Part shown: positions 45,511-53,828 of the stretch, in pieces | How positions within the stretch are numbered: the stretch's first letter is position 1 | Layout: each line of letters starts with the position of its first letter | Assembly: GCA_963798015.1 (NCBI GenBank) | Contig: CAWCSA010000011.1 | Coordinates: forward strand, 5,241-69,240 | DNA length: 64,000 bases | DNA from: Roseiarcus sp963798015 | GTDB taxonomy: Bacteria > Pseudomonadota > Alphaproteobacteria > Rhizobiales > Beijerinckiaceae | Direction: 5' to 3' | The notes under the pieces: model-generated | Told to the model about the DNA's origin: nothing | The model's database searches: none | The model's input: only the letters and a program-made list of their open reading frames with translations | Position numbers and translations under genes: made by a program

Positions 45511-45528
45511 TGTCGCAAATCTGAGACA
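45511..45528. promoter_or_regulatory. Candidate operator for the GAF/Fis regulator
   Basis: TGTCGCA-AATC-TGAGACA, an imperfect palindrome (6 of 7 positions) just after the regulator stop and 108 bp before the aldehyde dehydrogenase. Symmetric TGT...ACA sites are typical targets of AcoR-type Fis domains, so this is the best operator candidate. Confidence 0.5.
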
Positions 45529-45635
45529 GTCCTCCGCTCTCGTTGATGGGCAGGGCTACTCAGCGCCAAGCGCGAGCGCGAAAGCTTGGCGCCAACGCCG
45601 CTCTGCAAGCGGCGCCATTCAAGGGAAGAAGCGCC

Positions 45636-47153
45636 ATGACCAAAGTTGATCTCAACATCGCCCTCAAATCCCCGTTCGCCAAGCGTTACGAGAATTATAT
45701 CGGCGGCGAATGGCGAGCCCCCAAGGCCGGCAAATATTTCGACAACATCTCGCCGATCACCGGCCAGCCGGTGTGCGAGATCGCCCGCTCCGACGCGTCG
45801 GACATCGAGGCCGCTCTCGACGCCGCGCATGCCGCCAAGGAAGCCTGGGGGCGCACTGCGGTGGCCGAACGCGCGCAGATCCTCAACAAAATCGCCGACC
45901 GGATTGAGACAAATCTGGAGAAGATTGCGCTCGCCGAGACGTGGGACAACGGCAAACCGATCCGCGAAACGATGGCCGCCGATATCCCGCTCGCGGTCGA
46001 CCATTTCCGTTATTTCGCCGGCGCGATCCGCGCCCAGGAAGGCTCGATCAGCGAGGTCGACCACGACACCGTCGCCTATCATTTCCACGAGCCGCTCGGC
46101 GTCGTCGGCCAGATCATTCCGTGGAACTTTCCGATCCTGATGGCCGTCTGGAAGATGGCGCCGGCGCTGGCCGCGGGAAATTGCATCGTTCTCAAGCCCG
46201 CCGAACAAACTCCGGCTTCGATCATGGTGCTGATGGAACTGATTGGCGATCTGTTGCCGAAGGGCGTCCTCAACATCGTCAACGGCTTCGGCCTCGAAGC
46301 GGGCAAGCCGCTCGCCTCCTCGAACCGCGTCGCCAAGATCGCCTTCACCGGCGAGACGACGACCGGCCGGCTGATCATGCAATATGCGTCGCAGAACCTC
46401 ATTCCCGTGACGCTCGAACTTGGCGGCAAGTCGCCCAACATCTTCTTCGATGACGTCTGCGCCAAAGACGACGACTTCTTCGACAAGGCGATCGAAGGCT
46501 TCGTCATGTTCGCGCTCAATCAGGGCGAGGTCTGCACCTGCCCGAGCCGCGCGCTCATTCAGGAGTCGATCTACGACAAGTTCATGGAGCGTGCGCTGAA
46601 GCGCGTCGACGCGATCTCGCAGGGCAGCCCGCTCGATCCGACCACGATGATTGGCGCGCAGGCCTCGTCCGAGCAGATGGAGAAGATCCTGTCCTACTTC
46701 GACATCGGCAGGAAAGAAGGCGCCGAGGTCCTCATCGGCGGCGAACGCAACATGCTCGAGGGCGAGTATGCGGGCGGCTACTACATCAAGCCGACCGTGT
46801 TCAAGGGCCACAACAAAATGCGTGTCTTCCAGGAAGAGATCTTTGGCCCCGTCGTCTCGGTGACCACGTTCAAGACCGACGAGGAAGCGCTCTCGATCGC
46901 CAATGACACGCTCTATGGTCTGGGCGCCGGCGTATGGAGCCGCGACGCCAATCGCTGCTACCGCTTCGGCCGCGCGATCCAGGCGGGCCGCGTGTGGACC
47001 AATTGCTATCATGCCTATCCGGCGCATGCCGCGTTCGGCGGCTACAAGCAGTCCGGGGTCGGGCGCGAAAACCACAAGATGATGCTCGATCATTATCAGC
47101 AGACCAAGAACATGCTGGTCAGCTACAGCCCGAAGAAGCTCGGCTTCTTCTAG
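45636..47153 (+). CDS. NAD-dependent aldehyde dehydrogenase (acetaldehyde type)
   Basis: 505 residues from ATG 45636, after GGGAAGAAG. Catalytic Cys in ALNQGEVCTCPSRALIQESI (about residue 301), general-base Glu in VTLELGGKSPNIFF, coenzyme region GVVGQIIPWNFPILMAVWKM and FTGETTTGRLIM. Sequence and the adjoining DUF779 gene match the ExaC/AldA-type enzymes that oxidise acetaldehyde and other short aldehydes. Probably induced through the upstream GAF/Fis regulator. Confidence 0.94.
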   Translation: MTKVDLNIALKSPFAKRYENYIGGEWRAPKAGKYFDNISPITGQPVCEIARSDASDIEAALDAAHAAKEAWGRTAVAERAQILNKIADRIETNLEKIALAETWDNGKPIRETMAADIPLAVDHFRYFAGAIRAQEGSISEVDHDTVAYHFHEPLGVVGQIIPWNFPILMAVWKMAPALAAGNCIVLKPAEQTPASIMVLMELIGDLLPKGVLNIVNGFGLEAGKPLASSNRVAKIAFTGETTTGRLIMQYASQNLIPVTLELGGKSPNIFFDDVCAKDDDFFDKAIEGFVMFALNQGEVCTCPSRALIQESIYDKFMERALKRVDAISQGSPLDPTTMIGAQASSEQMEKILSYFDIGRKEGAEVLIGGERNMLEGEYAGGYYIKPTVFKGHNKMRVFQEEIFGPVVSVTTFKTDEEALSIANDTLYGLGAGVWSRDANRCYRFGRAIQAGRVWTNCYHAYPAHAAFGGYKQSGVGRENHKMMLDHYQQTKNMLVSYSPKKLGFF

Positions 47154-47155
47154 TC

Positions 47156-47262
47156 CCCTCTCCTACGGGAGGGGGTTAGGGTGAGGGTTCGCGCGAAGCG
47201 CGCCCTCATCCGGCCGACCATACGGTCGGCCACCTTCTCCCCGAGGGAGAAGGGAGGCGCGC
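47156..47262. repeat. Palindromic intergenic repeat (CCTTCTCCC family), copy 2
   Basis: Between the aldehyde dehydrogenase and DUF779 genes: CCCTCTCCTACGGGAGGG, then TTCGCGCGAAGCGCG, CGGCCGACC-ATAC-GGTCGGCC and CCTTCTCCCCGAGGGAGAAGG. Several nested hairpins; same family as 16311-16461. It could reduce read-through from the dehydrogenase gene into the next. Confidence 0.75.
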
Positions 47263-47304
47263 GGGGTGTGTCCGCGCCGCCGACTTCCTATTGGAGTGGA
47301 TGAA

Positions 47305-47661
47305 ATGGGAACTGTCTCCGCAACGCCTTCGGCGCTCGACCTGATCGCCGAGATCGTCGCCGACCACGGCCCCGTGATGTTCCATCAGTCCGGCGGGTGC
47401 TGCGACGGCTCCTCGCCCATGTGCTACGCTCAGGGCGACTTCCTGATCGGCGACTACGACGTGAAGATGGGCGAGATCGGCGGCGCGCCGTTCTACATCA
47501 GCGGCTCACAATACGAAGCCTGGAAGCATACCGACATCGTCATCGACGTCATACCCGGCCGCGGCGGCATGTTCTCGCTCGACAACGGTCGCGAGAAGCG
47601 CTTCCTCGTCCGCTCCGAAATGTGCGAGATCCCGGCGGCCGCAAAAGCCTCAGTGGCCTGA
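47305..47661 (+). CDS. DUF779 protein
   Basis: 118 residues from ATG 47305 (MGTVSATPSALDLIAEIVAD), with GGAG upstream. The conserved Cys-rich motif FHQSGGCCDGSSPMCYAQGD and GDYDVKMGEIGGAPFYISGS identify DUF779. Members nearly always adjoin aldehyde dehydrogenases and may support them, but the activity is unknown. Overlaps the convergent apt gene by 12 nt. Confidence 0.88.
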   Translation: MGTVSATPSALDLIAEIVADHGPVMFHQSGGCCDGSSPMCYAQGDFLIGDYDVKMGEIGGAPFYISGSQYEAWKHTDIVIDVIPGRGGMFSLDNGREKRFLVRSEMCEIPAAAKASVA

Positions 47662-48177
47662 GAACGTCACGAGGCTGCGCACCGGGACGTTTAGAGCTCC
47701 GAGCTTGGCCGCGCCGCCGAGGTCCGGCAGGTCGATGACGAAACAAGCGGCGATCACCTCGGCGCCCATCTGGCGCAAAAGCTTGACTGCGCCTTCCGCC
47801 GTTCCCCCGGTCGCGACCAGATCATCGACCAGGATCACCCGTTCCCCTTTCGAGACCGCATCCTCGTGCATCTCCATGTGATCGAGCCCGTATTCGAGCG
47901 AATAGGGGATCGAGACGGTGGCGTGGGGCAGCTTGCCCTTCTTGCGGATGGGGATGAAGCCCGCCGACAATTGATGCGCGACCGCGCCCCCTAAAATGAA
48001 CCCGCGCGCCTCGATGCCCGCGACCTTGTCGATCTTCGTCCCGGCCCACGGCTGGACAAGCTCGTCGACTGCGCGGCGAAAGGCTCTGGCGTCACCGAGC
48101 AGGGTCGTGATGTCGCGAAACAGGATGCCTTTCTTCGGATAGTCCGGGATCGTGCGGATGGTCTCGGCGAGAAGCAT
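47650..48177 (-). CDS. apt: Adenine phosphoribosyltransferase
   Basis: 175 residues from ATG 48177 (MLLAETIRTIPDYPKKGILF), the family length; the frame is open further upstream to 48264 but that would add 29 atypical residues. Salvages adenine to AMP with PRPP. PRPP loop VILVDDLVATGGTAEGAVKL, and FRDITTLLGD near the N-terminus. No strong ribosome site is visible. Convergent overlap with DUF779. Confidence 0.95.
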   Translation of the reverse strand: MLLAETIRTIPDYPKKGILFRDITTLLGDARAFRRAVDELVQPWAGTKIDKVAGIEARGFILGGAVAHQLSAGFIPIRKKGKLPHATVSIPYSLEYGLDHMEMHEDAVSKGERVILVDDLVATGGTAEGAVKLLRQMGAEVIAACFVIDLPDLGGAAKLGALNVPVRSLVTFSGH

Positions 48178-48327
48178 GGGATCGAAGCTCAATTCAGGGA
48201 AGCGAAGCCTCAATGCATACCGCATTCGCGGCCGAAAGCCATCAAAGCCGCCGCTACGACGCAACCCCGCCGCGCGCCGTCAAGAGGCTGCCCCTCAGCG
48301 ATCAAAACCCCGGCAAATAAGCGCGCC

Positions 48328-48385
48328 TAAACGCGCTTAAACGCTAGTAAACGTTAGTAAAAGTGCTTGCATTTGCTAGCGTTTA
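48328..48385. repeat. Phased 10-bp repeat array with inverted copy
   Basis: Four tandem 10-bp units, TAAACGCGCT, TAAACGCTAG, TAAACGTTAG and TAAAAGTGCT (48328-48367), and an inverted unit CTAGCGTTTA (48376-48385) followed by a T run. One unit per helical turn suggests several copies of a protein on one face of DNA, as in iterons or complex operators. It lies upstream of apt and downstream of the HTH protein gene at 48452-49030. Confidence 0.7.
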
Positions 48386-48451
48386 TTTTTTGGGAATCAG
48401 CCTTTTCAATAGGTTACGGCCGTTTGGAGTAAAAAAAACCGGGACCTCGCC

Positions 48452-49030
48452 TCAGACTCCCCAAGGGGTCGCCTCGGGCGCGGTCGCCTCTCCGATGAAG
48501 TCGGTCGATTCCGCGGGATCCGCGTCCCACTCTTCGGCCTCAGCCGGGCCATCGGGCGGGATCTCGCGGATCTTCTTCAAGTGCGCCTCCACCGCCGCTT
48601 CGAAGTCCTTGTCGATACCGAAGTTCTCGGCCATCCGATTGATTTTGTCCAAAAGCTTCTTGCGCGCCTCGTCGTCATAGACCTGGTTGGCGCTGGCGAC
48701 CGTCTGATAGCGGTCGAGCCGCTCGAGCGCTTTAAGGTAGGGAGTGATTGCCGAAATGTCGCCGGAGGCGATGCCCTCGGCGGCGAGCTGGATCGCTGGA
48801 GCGAGGCGGTCCAATTGCAGCTTCGCATGCTCGGCGCCACTGTCGACCGCACGCTGCTGAAGTTCCTGAGAGACGATCTGCCGGATGCGCGACGCGCTCA
48901 CGCCCTCTGCGGCGGCGATTTCGTCATAGGTGAAGCCCTCGCGCAACTGAGCGAAGATGCGTCTTCGCCGAAACACCATGCCATGCGCGCCCATCCGCCG
49001 GCGCCGTACCGGCGTCTTGTCTTCAACCAT
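48452..49030 (-). CDS. HTH protein, small-terminase-like
   Basis: 192 residues from ATG 49030 with AGGAG 6 nt upstream. N-terminal basic segment and helix-turn-helix (FAQLREGFTYDEIAAAEGVS, ASRIRQIVSQELQQRA), then long helices (ISAITPYLKALERLDRYQTV, YDDEARKKLLDKINRMAENF), ending in an acidic tail. Resembles stand-alone hypothetical proteins of rhizobia that recall small terminase subunits or sigma-region-4-like DNA binders. Function unknown; the repeat array just downstream is a possible target. Confidence 0.65.
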   Translation of the reverse strand: MVEDKTPVRRRRMGAHGMVFRRRRIFAQLREGFTYDEIAAAEGVSASRIRQIVSQELQQRAVDSGAEHAKLQLDRLAPAIQLAAEGIASGDISAITPYLKALERLDRYQTVASANQVYDDEARKKLLDKINRMAENFGIDKDFEAAVEAHLKKIREIPPDGPAEAEEWDADPAESTDFIGEATAPEATPWGV

Positions 49031-49164
49031 GCAAATCTCCTGACGCAGGCACTCACGCCGGCATTAATTGGAAAACGAGACAGGATAACATAGTTTCTGA
49101 AAATCGTAAATAGAAATGTTGCAAAACCGCTGGGATGTTTGCCCCGGACGCTCTTGCTTCGAGC

Positions 49165-49188
49165 TATAATATCTGCTATTCGAGATAT
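49165..49188 (+). promoter_or_regulatory. ars promoter -10 and ArsR operator
   Basis: TATAAT at 49165-49170 overlaps a palindrome with perfect 6-bp arms, ATATCT-GCTATTCG-AGATAT (49169-49188), which ends at the arsR start. An ArsR dimer here would block the -10 region. No good -35 is visible at the proper distance. Confidence 0.65.
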
Positions 49189-49545
49189 ATGGATAAATGT
49201 GAAACCATTGAGGCCTTGTCAGCCCTGGCGCAGCCGACACGGCTGGACGTTTTCCGGCTGCTCGTGAGCCGTGAGCCAGCGGGGGTGTCTGCCGGCGAAC
49301 TGGCACGTCTCAGTGCGATTCCTCAAAACACGATGTCGACGCATCTCTCTATTTTGGCGCGTGCCGGTCTGGTGCGAGGGGAGCGGCAAAGCCGTTCGAT
49401 CATCTATCGCGCCGACGTGGCGCGATTCCGCGAAGTCGCCCTGTTTCTTCTGAAGGATTGCTGCGGCGGTCGTCCCGACATTTGCTCGCCGCTCATCGAC
49501 GAACTGACGCCGTGCCGCCCCGCGAAGGCTTCAGCCGATGACTGA
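49189..49545 (+). CDS. arsR: Arsenic-responsive repressor
   Basis: 118 residues from ATG 49189. Winged-helix DNA-binding region with LSAIPQNTMSTHLSILARAG (recognition helix about residue 50-69). The likely As(III) ligands are at the C-terminal end, LLKDCCGGRPDICSPLI, a CC-x7-C arrangement, unlike the classical CVC in the DNA-binding helix. It overlaps arsC by 8 nt. It should repress the operon from the palindrome at its own start. Confidence 0.9.
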   Translation: MDKCETIEALSALAQPTRLDVFRLLVSREPAGVSAGELARLSAIPQNTMSTHLSILARAGLVRGERQSRSIIYRADVARFREVALFLLKDCCGGRPDICSPLIDELTPCRPAKASADD

Positions 49546-50062
49546 TCGCATTTTCAACGTGCTCTTCCTTTGCACCGGAAATAGTGCGCGCTCGGTGCTC
49601 GCGGAAAGCATCCTGCGCAAGGACGGCGCGGGCCGCTTCCGCGCCTTTTCGGCGGGAAGCGCTCCAAAGGAGAGAGTCAACCGTTTCACGCTCAAAGTGC
49701 TTCATGCGTTCAATTATCCAACAGAGGGTTTGCGCTCGAAGAGTTGGGAGGAATTCGCAACGCCGGACGCGCTGAAAATGGATTTCGTGTTCACAGTCTG
49801 CGACGACGCCGCCGGGGAGACGTGCCCTGTCTGGCCTGGGCATCCGATGACGGCGCATTGGGGGATTGAAGACCCCGCCGCTGTCGAAGGTACGGATGTC
49901 GAAAAGGAACGTGCTTTCAGCACCGCGTTTCGCGACATGCGCAACCGTGTCGCAGGCTTTGTCGCGTTGCCGCTTGCGAGCCTTGACAAGACGTCTCTGA
50001 CAAACCGGCTGCGCGATATCGGCCATATGGACGGCTCAACGCGGGCGTCCCAGAAGGCATGA
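49538..50062 (+). CDS. arsC: Arsenate reductase, thioredoxin-linked type
   Basis: 174 residues, low-molecular-weight phosphatase fold. P-loop CTGNSARSVLAESILRKD (C-x5-R) near the N-terminus and the second redox Cys pair in VCDDAAGETCPVWPGHP, as in the thioredoxin-coupled class; a glutaredoxin-type ArsC would look different. Reduces As(V) to As(III) inside the cell. Overlaps arsR and aqpS on either side (4-nt ATGA with aqpS). Confidence 0.92.
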   Translation: MTDRIFNVLFLCTGNSARSVLAESILRKDGAGRFRAFSAGSAPKERVNRFTLKVLHAFNYPTEGLRSKSWEEFATPDALKMDFVFTVCDDAAGETCPVWPGHPMTAHWGIEDPAAVEGTDVEKERAFSTAFRDMRNRVAGFVALPLASLDKTSLTNRLRDIGHMDGSTRASQKA

Positions 50063-50730
50063 ACGCCGAACCTTTGAAGCGTCGGCTGCTTGCGGAGGGC
50101 CTTGGGACGGGCTTTCTGCTCACGACTGTCGTCGGCTCAGGCATCATGGCGGCAAACCTTGCCGGCGGGAATCCTGCCCTCGCCCTGTTCGGCAACACAC
50201 TGCCGACAGGCGCGATGCTCGTGGTCCTGATTCTAATCTTCGGCCCGGTGTCCGGCGCGCATATGAACCCTGCGGTTAGCCTCGCTTTCGCGCTCCGGCG
50301 AGAGCTGCACTGGCGAGACTTCGGCGCCTACGTCGCGGTGCAATTCGTGGGCGCGATTTTTGGCGTCTGGGCGGCCCATCTGATGTTCGACCTCCCCGTG
50401 TGGCAGATTTCGACGCATGTCCGCACCGGCGCCGCGCAATGGCTTTCGGAAGGCGTGGCGACGTTTGGGCTCCTGATGACGATCTTCGGCTGCGTGGCGC
50501 GCGCGCCTTCAGCGACTTCGTGCGCGGTTGGCCTCTACATAACGGCTGCTTATTGGTTCACGGCCTCGACATCATTCGCCAATCCGGCGGTGACAATCGC
50601 CCGCGCGCTCTCGGACACGTTTTCGGGGATCGCACCTTCCGGCGTTGTCGCATTCATCCTTGCCCAACTCGCCGGAACGTTGGCGGCGGTCGCTCTGTGT
50701 CCGCGTCTCTGGCCACGCCAAATCGCTTAG
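50059..50730 (+). CDS. aqpS: Aquaglyceroporin for arsenite export
   Basis: 223 residues, six hydrophobic segments and the two MIP pore loops, HMNPAVSLAFALRREL and FANPAVTIARALSDTF. In the S. meliloti ars operon an aquaglyceroporin takes the place of ArsB/Acr3: arsenate is reduced by ArsC and As(III) leaves downhill through AqpS. The same arrangement is seen here, and no arsB, acr3 or arsH lies in the operon. Confidence 0.92.
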   Translation: MNAEPLKRRLLAEGLGTGFLLTTVVGSGIMAANLAGGNPALALFGNTLPTGAMLVVLILIFGPVSGAHMNPAVSLAFALRRELHWRDFGAYVAVQFVGAIFGVWAAHLMFDLPVWQISTHVRTGAAQWLSEGVATFGLLMTIFGCVARAPSATSCAVGLYITAAYWFTASTSFANPAVTIARALSDTFSGIAPSGVVAFILAQLAGTLAAVALCPRLWPRQIA

Positions 50731-50761
50731 CGCCGTTGTGCCGTCCGCCTCCACGCCCGCT

Positions 50762-52507
50762 TCACAGATCGAGCACAACATCGGCGCGGGGCCGGCTGCA
50801 GCAAATCAGGAGATCGCCGTCTCCCGGCGGGGTGAGCGGCTCGACGAAATAATCGACTGCGCCAGCGATAAGTCCGGTTTCGCAATTGTGGCAGACGCCG
50901 GTGCGACACGCCCACCGCACCGGCACGTCGCAGGCCTCGGCCAGTTCCAGGAGGCTCTGGAACGCCGGATCCCAGCGCAGGGCCAAATTGCTTCTGGCGA
51001 AGGACACCATCGGCCCGGCGCCGGCCGGGCGGTCGGGCAGATGGGGCGGCCGGAGCGGAGTGGCCACGACGCCCGGAGTCAGCGACGGCTCGGAGCCGAA
51101 ATTCTCGCTGTGCAACCGCTCGGCCGGGACGCCCCAGCTGGCCAGATCGGCCGTCAGGCTGCTCATGAACACGGCCGGCCCGCACAGATAGAAATCGGCC
51201 TCGCGAGGCGCGCCGAGCGCCTGCAGGACGTGTATGTCCACGCGCCCAGCGTCATCGAAATCGATCGCCAGCCGATCCGAGGGCGCGGGTGCGCTGTAAA
51301 GAATGCGACTATGGCCTCGAGGCAACAACTTGAGTAGCCCCTGCACTTCCGCGGCCAACGCATGCTCTGCCTTGTTGCGCGTCCCATGAACCCACCAGAT
51401 GTCTCGACGCGAGCCGCTGGCTGCCAACGCCTGCAGCATGGCGAGCACCGGAGTTAAGCCGATGCCGGCGCTCAACAGCACCACAGGCCCGTCGCCCTGC
51501 TTGAGCGTAAAGGCTCCGCGTGGCGTGCTGGCGTCGATGACATCGCCGACGTGGACCCGCGCCTCGACGTAAGTTCCGGCCGCGCCGTTCGGCTCCCGCT
51601 TGATACTGATCCGCCAACGCCGCTCGTTCGGTTCGCCCGAGAGCGAATAGCTGCGCAGCAACGCCGGGGCGTCGGGCGCGGGCGCCAATCGCAGTACGAT
51701 AAACTGCCCGGGCATTGCCGCGCCGAGCGGACGGCCATCGTTCGGTTCGAGCGTAAGCGAAGTCACGTTGCTGCTCTCGCGTCGCTTGTCCGCGACCCGC
51801 AGCGGCCGGAATCCGGCCCATGCCGGCGCCGGCCCAGGATTGCCGGCCGTGGCGCCGCTCGGGCTTTCGGGTTCGAGCAGGGCTTCGAACGAGGAGCGCC
51901 AGCCAGCGCTCAACGCCGGGATGCGCAAAGCCCGTTCCAGTCCGCCCTTTTCGCGCCCGGGCAGATACAGCAGCGCGTCCGTCTCAGCGACGGTCAAATG
52001 CTCAGGACCGGCCGAGACTTTCGCGATCTCGTCGCCGGCTTCGACCTCGCCCTCCGCGAGGACGCGAAAATAAAAACCCGGTCTGTGATGCGCCACGACG
52101 AGCGCCGGCATTTGCGGCTCGTTCATCCGGATGCCGAGCCGGTAGCAGGTGACGCGCGGCTGCGTCACTTCGAACAGCGCGCTCCCGATTCGGTACCGGT
52201 CGCCAATGCAAACCTCGGAATCGGGCAAGCCGTCGACCGTGAAATTCTCGCCAAACTGCCCGTGAACGAAGTCATTGCGGCCAAGCTGAGCTTGCCAGTA
52301 GCGGTACGAATCGATCTGATAAACGAAGACCGCGCGATGCTCGCCGCCGTGTCCTTGCAGATCGCCTTGGCCGTCCCCGTCGATGTTGAGCCGCCGCGCC
52401 ATGCGACGGCCCTGCACAGGCGTTTTCCAAACTCCAGTGTGAACAGTCTTGCCCTGCCACGGAATGTCGCGCGGGAGACCGACATTGACCGAAAGCAAGC
52501 GCGCCAT
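50762..52507 (-). CDS. MOSC domain-ferredoxin reductase-[2Fe-2S] fusion
   Basis: 581 residues from ATG 52507 with AAGAGGAA upstream. Domains in order: MOSC (WQGKTVHTGVWKTPVQGRRM; conserved Cys in QPRVTCYRLGIRM), a short three-helix segment, an FAD/NAD ferredoxin-reductase module (LRSYSLSGEPNERRWRISIK, VVLLSAGIGLTPVLAMLQAL), and a C-terminal plant-type [2Fe-2S] cluster (RWACRTGVCHNCETGLIAGA and DLLICCSRP). MOSC proteins handle Mo-cofactor sulfur; the reductase could feed electrons to reduce N-hydroxylated or similar substrates, but the substrate here is unknown. Confidence 0.88.
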   Translation of the reverse strand: MARLLSVNVGLPRDIPWQGKTVHTGVWKTPVQGRRMARRLNIDGDGQGDLQGHGGEHRAVFVYQIDSYRYWQAQLGRNDFVHGQFGENFTVDGLPDSEVCIGDRYRIGSALFEVTQPRVTCYRLGIRMNEPQMPALVVAHHRPGFYFRVLAEGEVEAGDEIAKVSAGPEHLTVAETDALLYLPGREKGGLERALRIPALSAGWRSSFEALLEPESPSGATAGNPGPAPAWAGFRPLRVADKRRESSNVTSLTLEPNDGRPLGAAMPGQFIVLRLAPAPDAPALLRSYSLSGEPNERRWRISIKREPNGAAGTYVEARVHVGDVIDASTPRGAFTLKQGDGPVVLLSAGIGLTPVLAMLQALAASGSRRDIWWVHGTRNKAEHALAAEVQGLLKLLPRGHSRILYSAPAPSDRLAIDFDDAGRVDIHVLQALGAPREADFYLCGPAVFMSSLTADLASWGVPAERLHSENFGSEPSLTPGVVATPLRPPHLPDRPAGAGPMVSFARSNLALRWDPAFQSLLELAEACDVPVRWACRTGVCHNCETGLIAGAVDYFVEPLTPPGDGDLLICCSRPRADVVLDL

Positions 52508-52571
52508 TTTTTCCTCTTCCCTGTCGCGATGAGGCGGGGGGGCTAATCCCCGTGGAGAGCCCTGCCAGCGC

Positions 52572-53828
52572 TCATCGATTGGCGCCCGGCGCGATCCTCG
52601 GGCCGCTTCCTCCCAGGTTGGCCTGCGGGCGCGCCGCGAAAAGCACGAGGAAGAAATAGATCGGCGCGCCGATCCCGGCCATGACCAGAAACCAGTTCGA
52701 TCGGCCAAACAGCGCGAGCAGGATCACAAGATAGATGAAATCGCGGCGCGAGGCGGAGTCGAGGAGTCGCGTTAGCGGCCGCTCGGGCGCATCGGACACC
52801 GAGGTGAAGAGCGTGTCGCCGCCGTCCTTCGAACGCATCAGGCGCCAATAGACGAAACCGGCCGAGCCCAACGTCCCGAGCACCGCTCCCGCGCCGAGCG
52901 CCAGCGGCCAAAGGGAGTCCGCTTCCAGGCTCCAGCCGACGCCCATGCAGGCGAATATGACACTGTGCACGACATTGTCGCCCCAAAAATCGAGAACGCC
53001 GCCCCAGCGCGATTGCTGGAATTTGAGCCGCGCCAGTTCGCCGTCGCAGCCGTCGAGGATCGAATGGGCCAGGAACAGGAGCGCCCCGATGGTTTGCAGC
53101 AAGGGCCGCGAGGACAGGAAGAACGGCCCGCCGCAGATCCCGACCGCGATCGAGATCAGGCTCATTTGATTGGGGGTGATCCCGGTTCCCGCCAGGCGGC
53201 GCGAAATCTGCAATGAGATCGGCCGCTCGACGTGGCGGGCCATGAAGCCGTCGGTGTCCTTGACCAGCGATTTTAGAAGCTGCCGCTCCGCGACACTAAC
53301 GTCGGACGGCCTCTCGACGATCATCGGGTCAATGTCAGCGGAAATCGGAGCGCGCGGGCCGAACCGCCGTGCGAGTCGGATCTCGACATCAGCGAGGTCG
53401 GGCGCGCCGCCGTCCTTACCCAGTTCGGCCGCCGCATCCGCCGCGGAGCTGGGCGCAACCATGACGATCCGGTTCGGAATTGTCCCCCAGCGAGCCGGCT
53501 CGATCCGTGCTGAGGCCAGCCGTTCGAGCCAGCCGCCTTCGGCGAGAATGACGGCAGGCGCAATGATAAGCGACGTCGGGGGAGCGGCGGAGAGCCCTGC
53601 AGCGAGGCTTGTCCAGTCGGCGACGGGGGCAATTCCGGGCGCGTTGCGGTTATCGCCTCCAAGGAGAAAGACTTGGGCGTAGCCGGCGCGATGCGCGGCA
53701 AGCACTGTGCGCTGAACGAGGCTGAGCCCCAAGATGATCGGGTCGCGATCCAGCCCGGGCGCGACACCTGCCGTCCCCGGCGAGGCCGCGGAAGGGCTCA
53801 GAAGAACGAGAACCGGCGCTTCGGGCAT
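52572..53828 (-). CDS. CDP-alcohol phosphatidyltransferase-family protein
   Basis: 418 residues from ATG 53828 (MPEAPVLVLLSPSAASPGTA). The first ~190 residues resemble a degenerate nucleotidyltransferase (ILGLSLVQRTVLAAHRAGYA, QVFLLGGDNR). The membrane catalytic part follows, with the CDP-OH-P motif DGCDGELAR-x8-G-x3-D-x3-D at residues about 259-284. Enzymes of this kind join a CDP-activated alcohol or lipid to another alcohol, so a membrane phospholipid or inositol-type lipid is the likely product. Divergent from a flippase-like gene, with which it may form one pathway. Confidence 0.85.
   Translation of the reverse strand: MPEAPVLVLLSPSAASPGTAGVAPGLDRDPIILGLSLVQRTVLAAHRAGYAQVFLLGGDNRNAPGIAPVADWTSLAAGLSAAPPTSLIIAPAVILAEGGWLERLASARIEPARWGTIPNRIVMVAPSSAADAAAELGKDGGAPDLADVEIRLARRFGPRAPISADIDPMIVERPSDVSVAERQLLKSLVKDTDGFMARHVERPISLQISRRLAGTGITPNQMSLISIAVGICGGPFFLSSRPLLQTIGALLFLAHSILDGCDGELARLKFQQSRWGGVLDFWGDNVVHSVIFACMGVGWSLEADSLWPLALGAGAVLGTLGSAGFVYWRLMRSKDGGDTLFTSVSDAPERPLTRLLDSASRRDFIYLVILLALFGRSNWFLVMAGIGAPIYFFLVLFAARPQANLGGSGPRIAPGANR

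Noticed and set aside
45435..47093. A 552-codon minus-strand frame opposite the aldehyde dehydrogenase
   Set aside because: Shadow of the intact dehydrogenase; no recognisable domain and atypical composition.
48328..48385. CRISPR array
   Set aside because: The units are 10 bp and directly adjacent with no spacers; no cas gene in the window.
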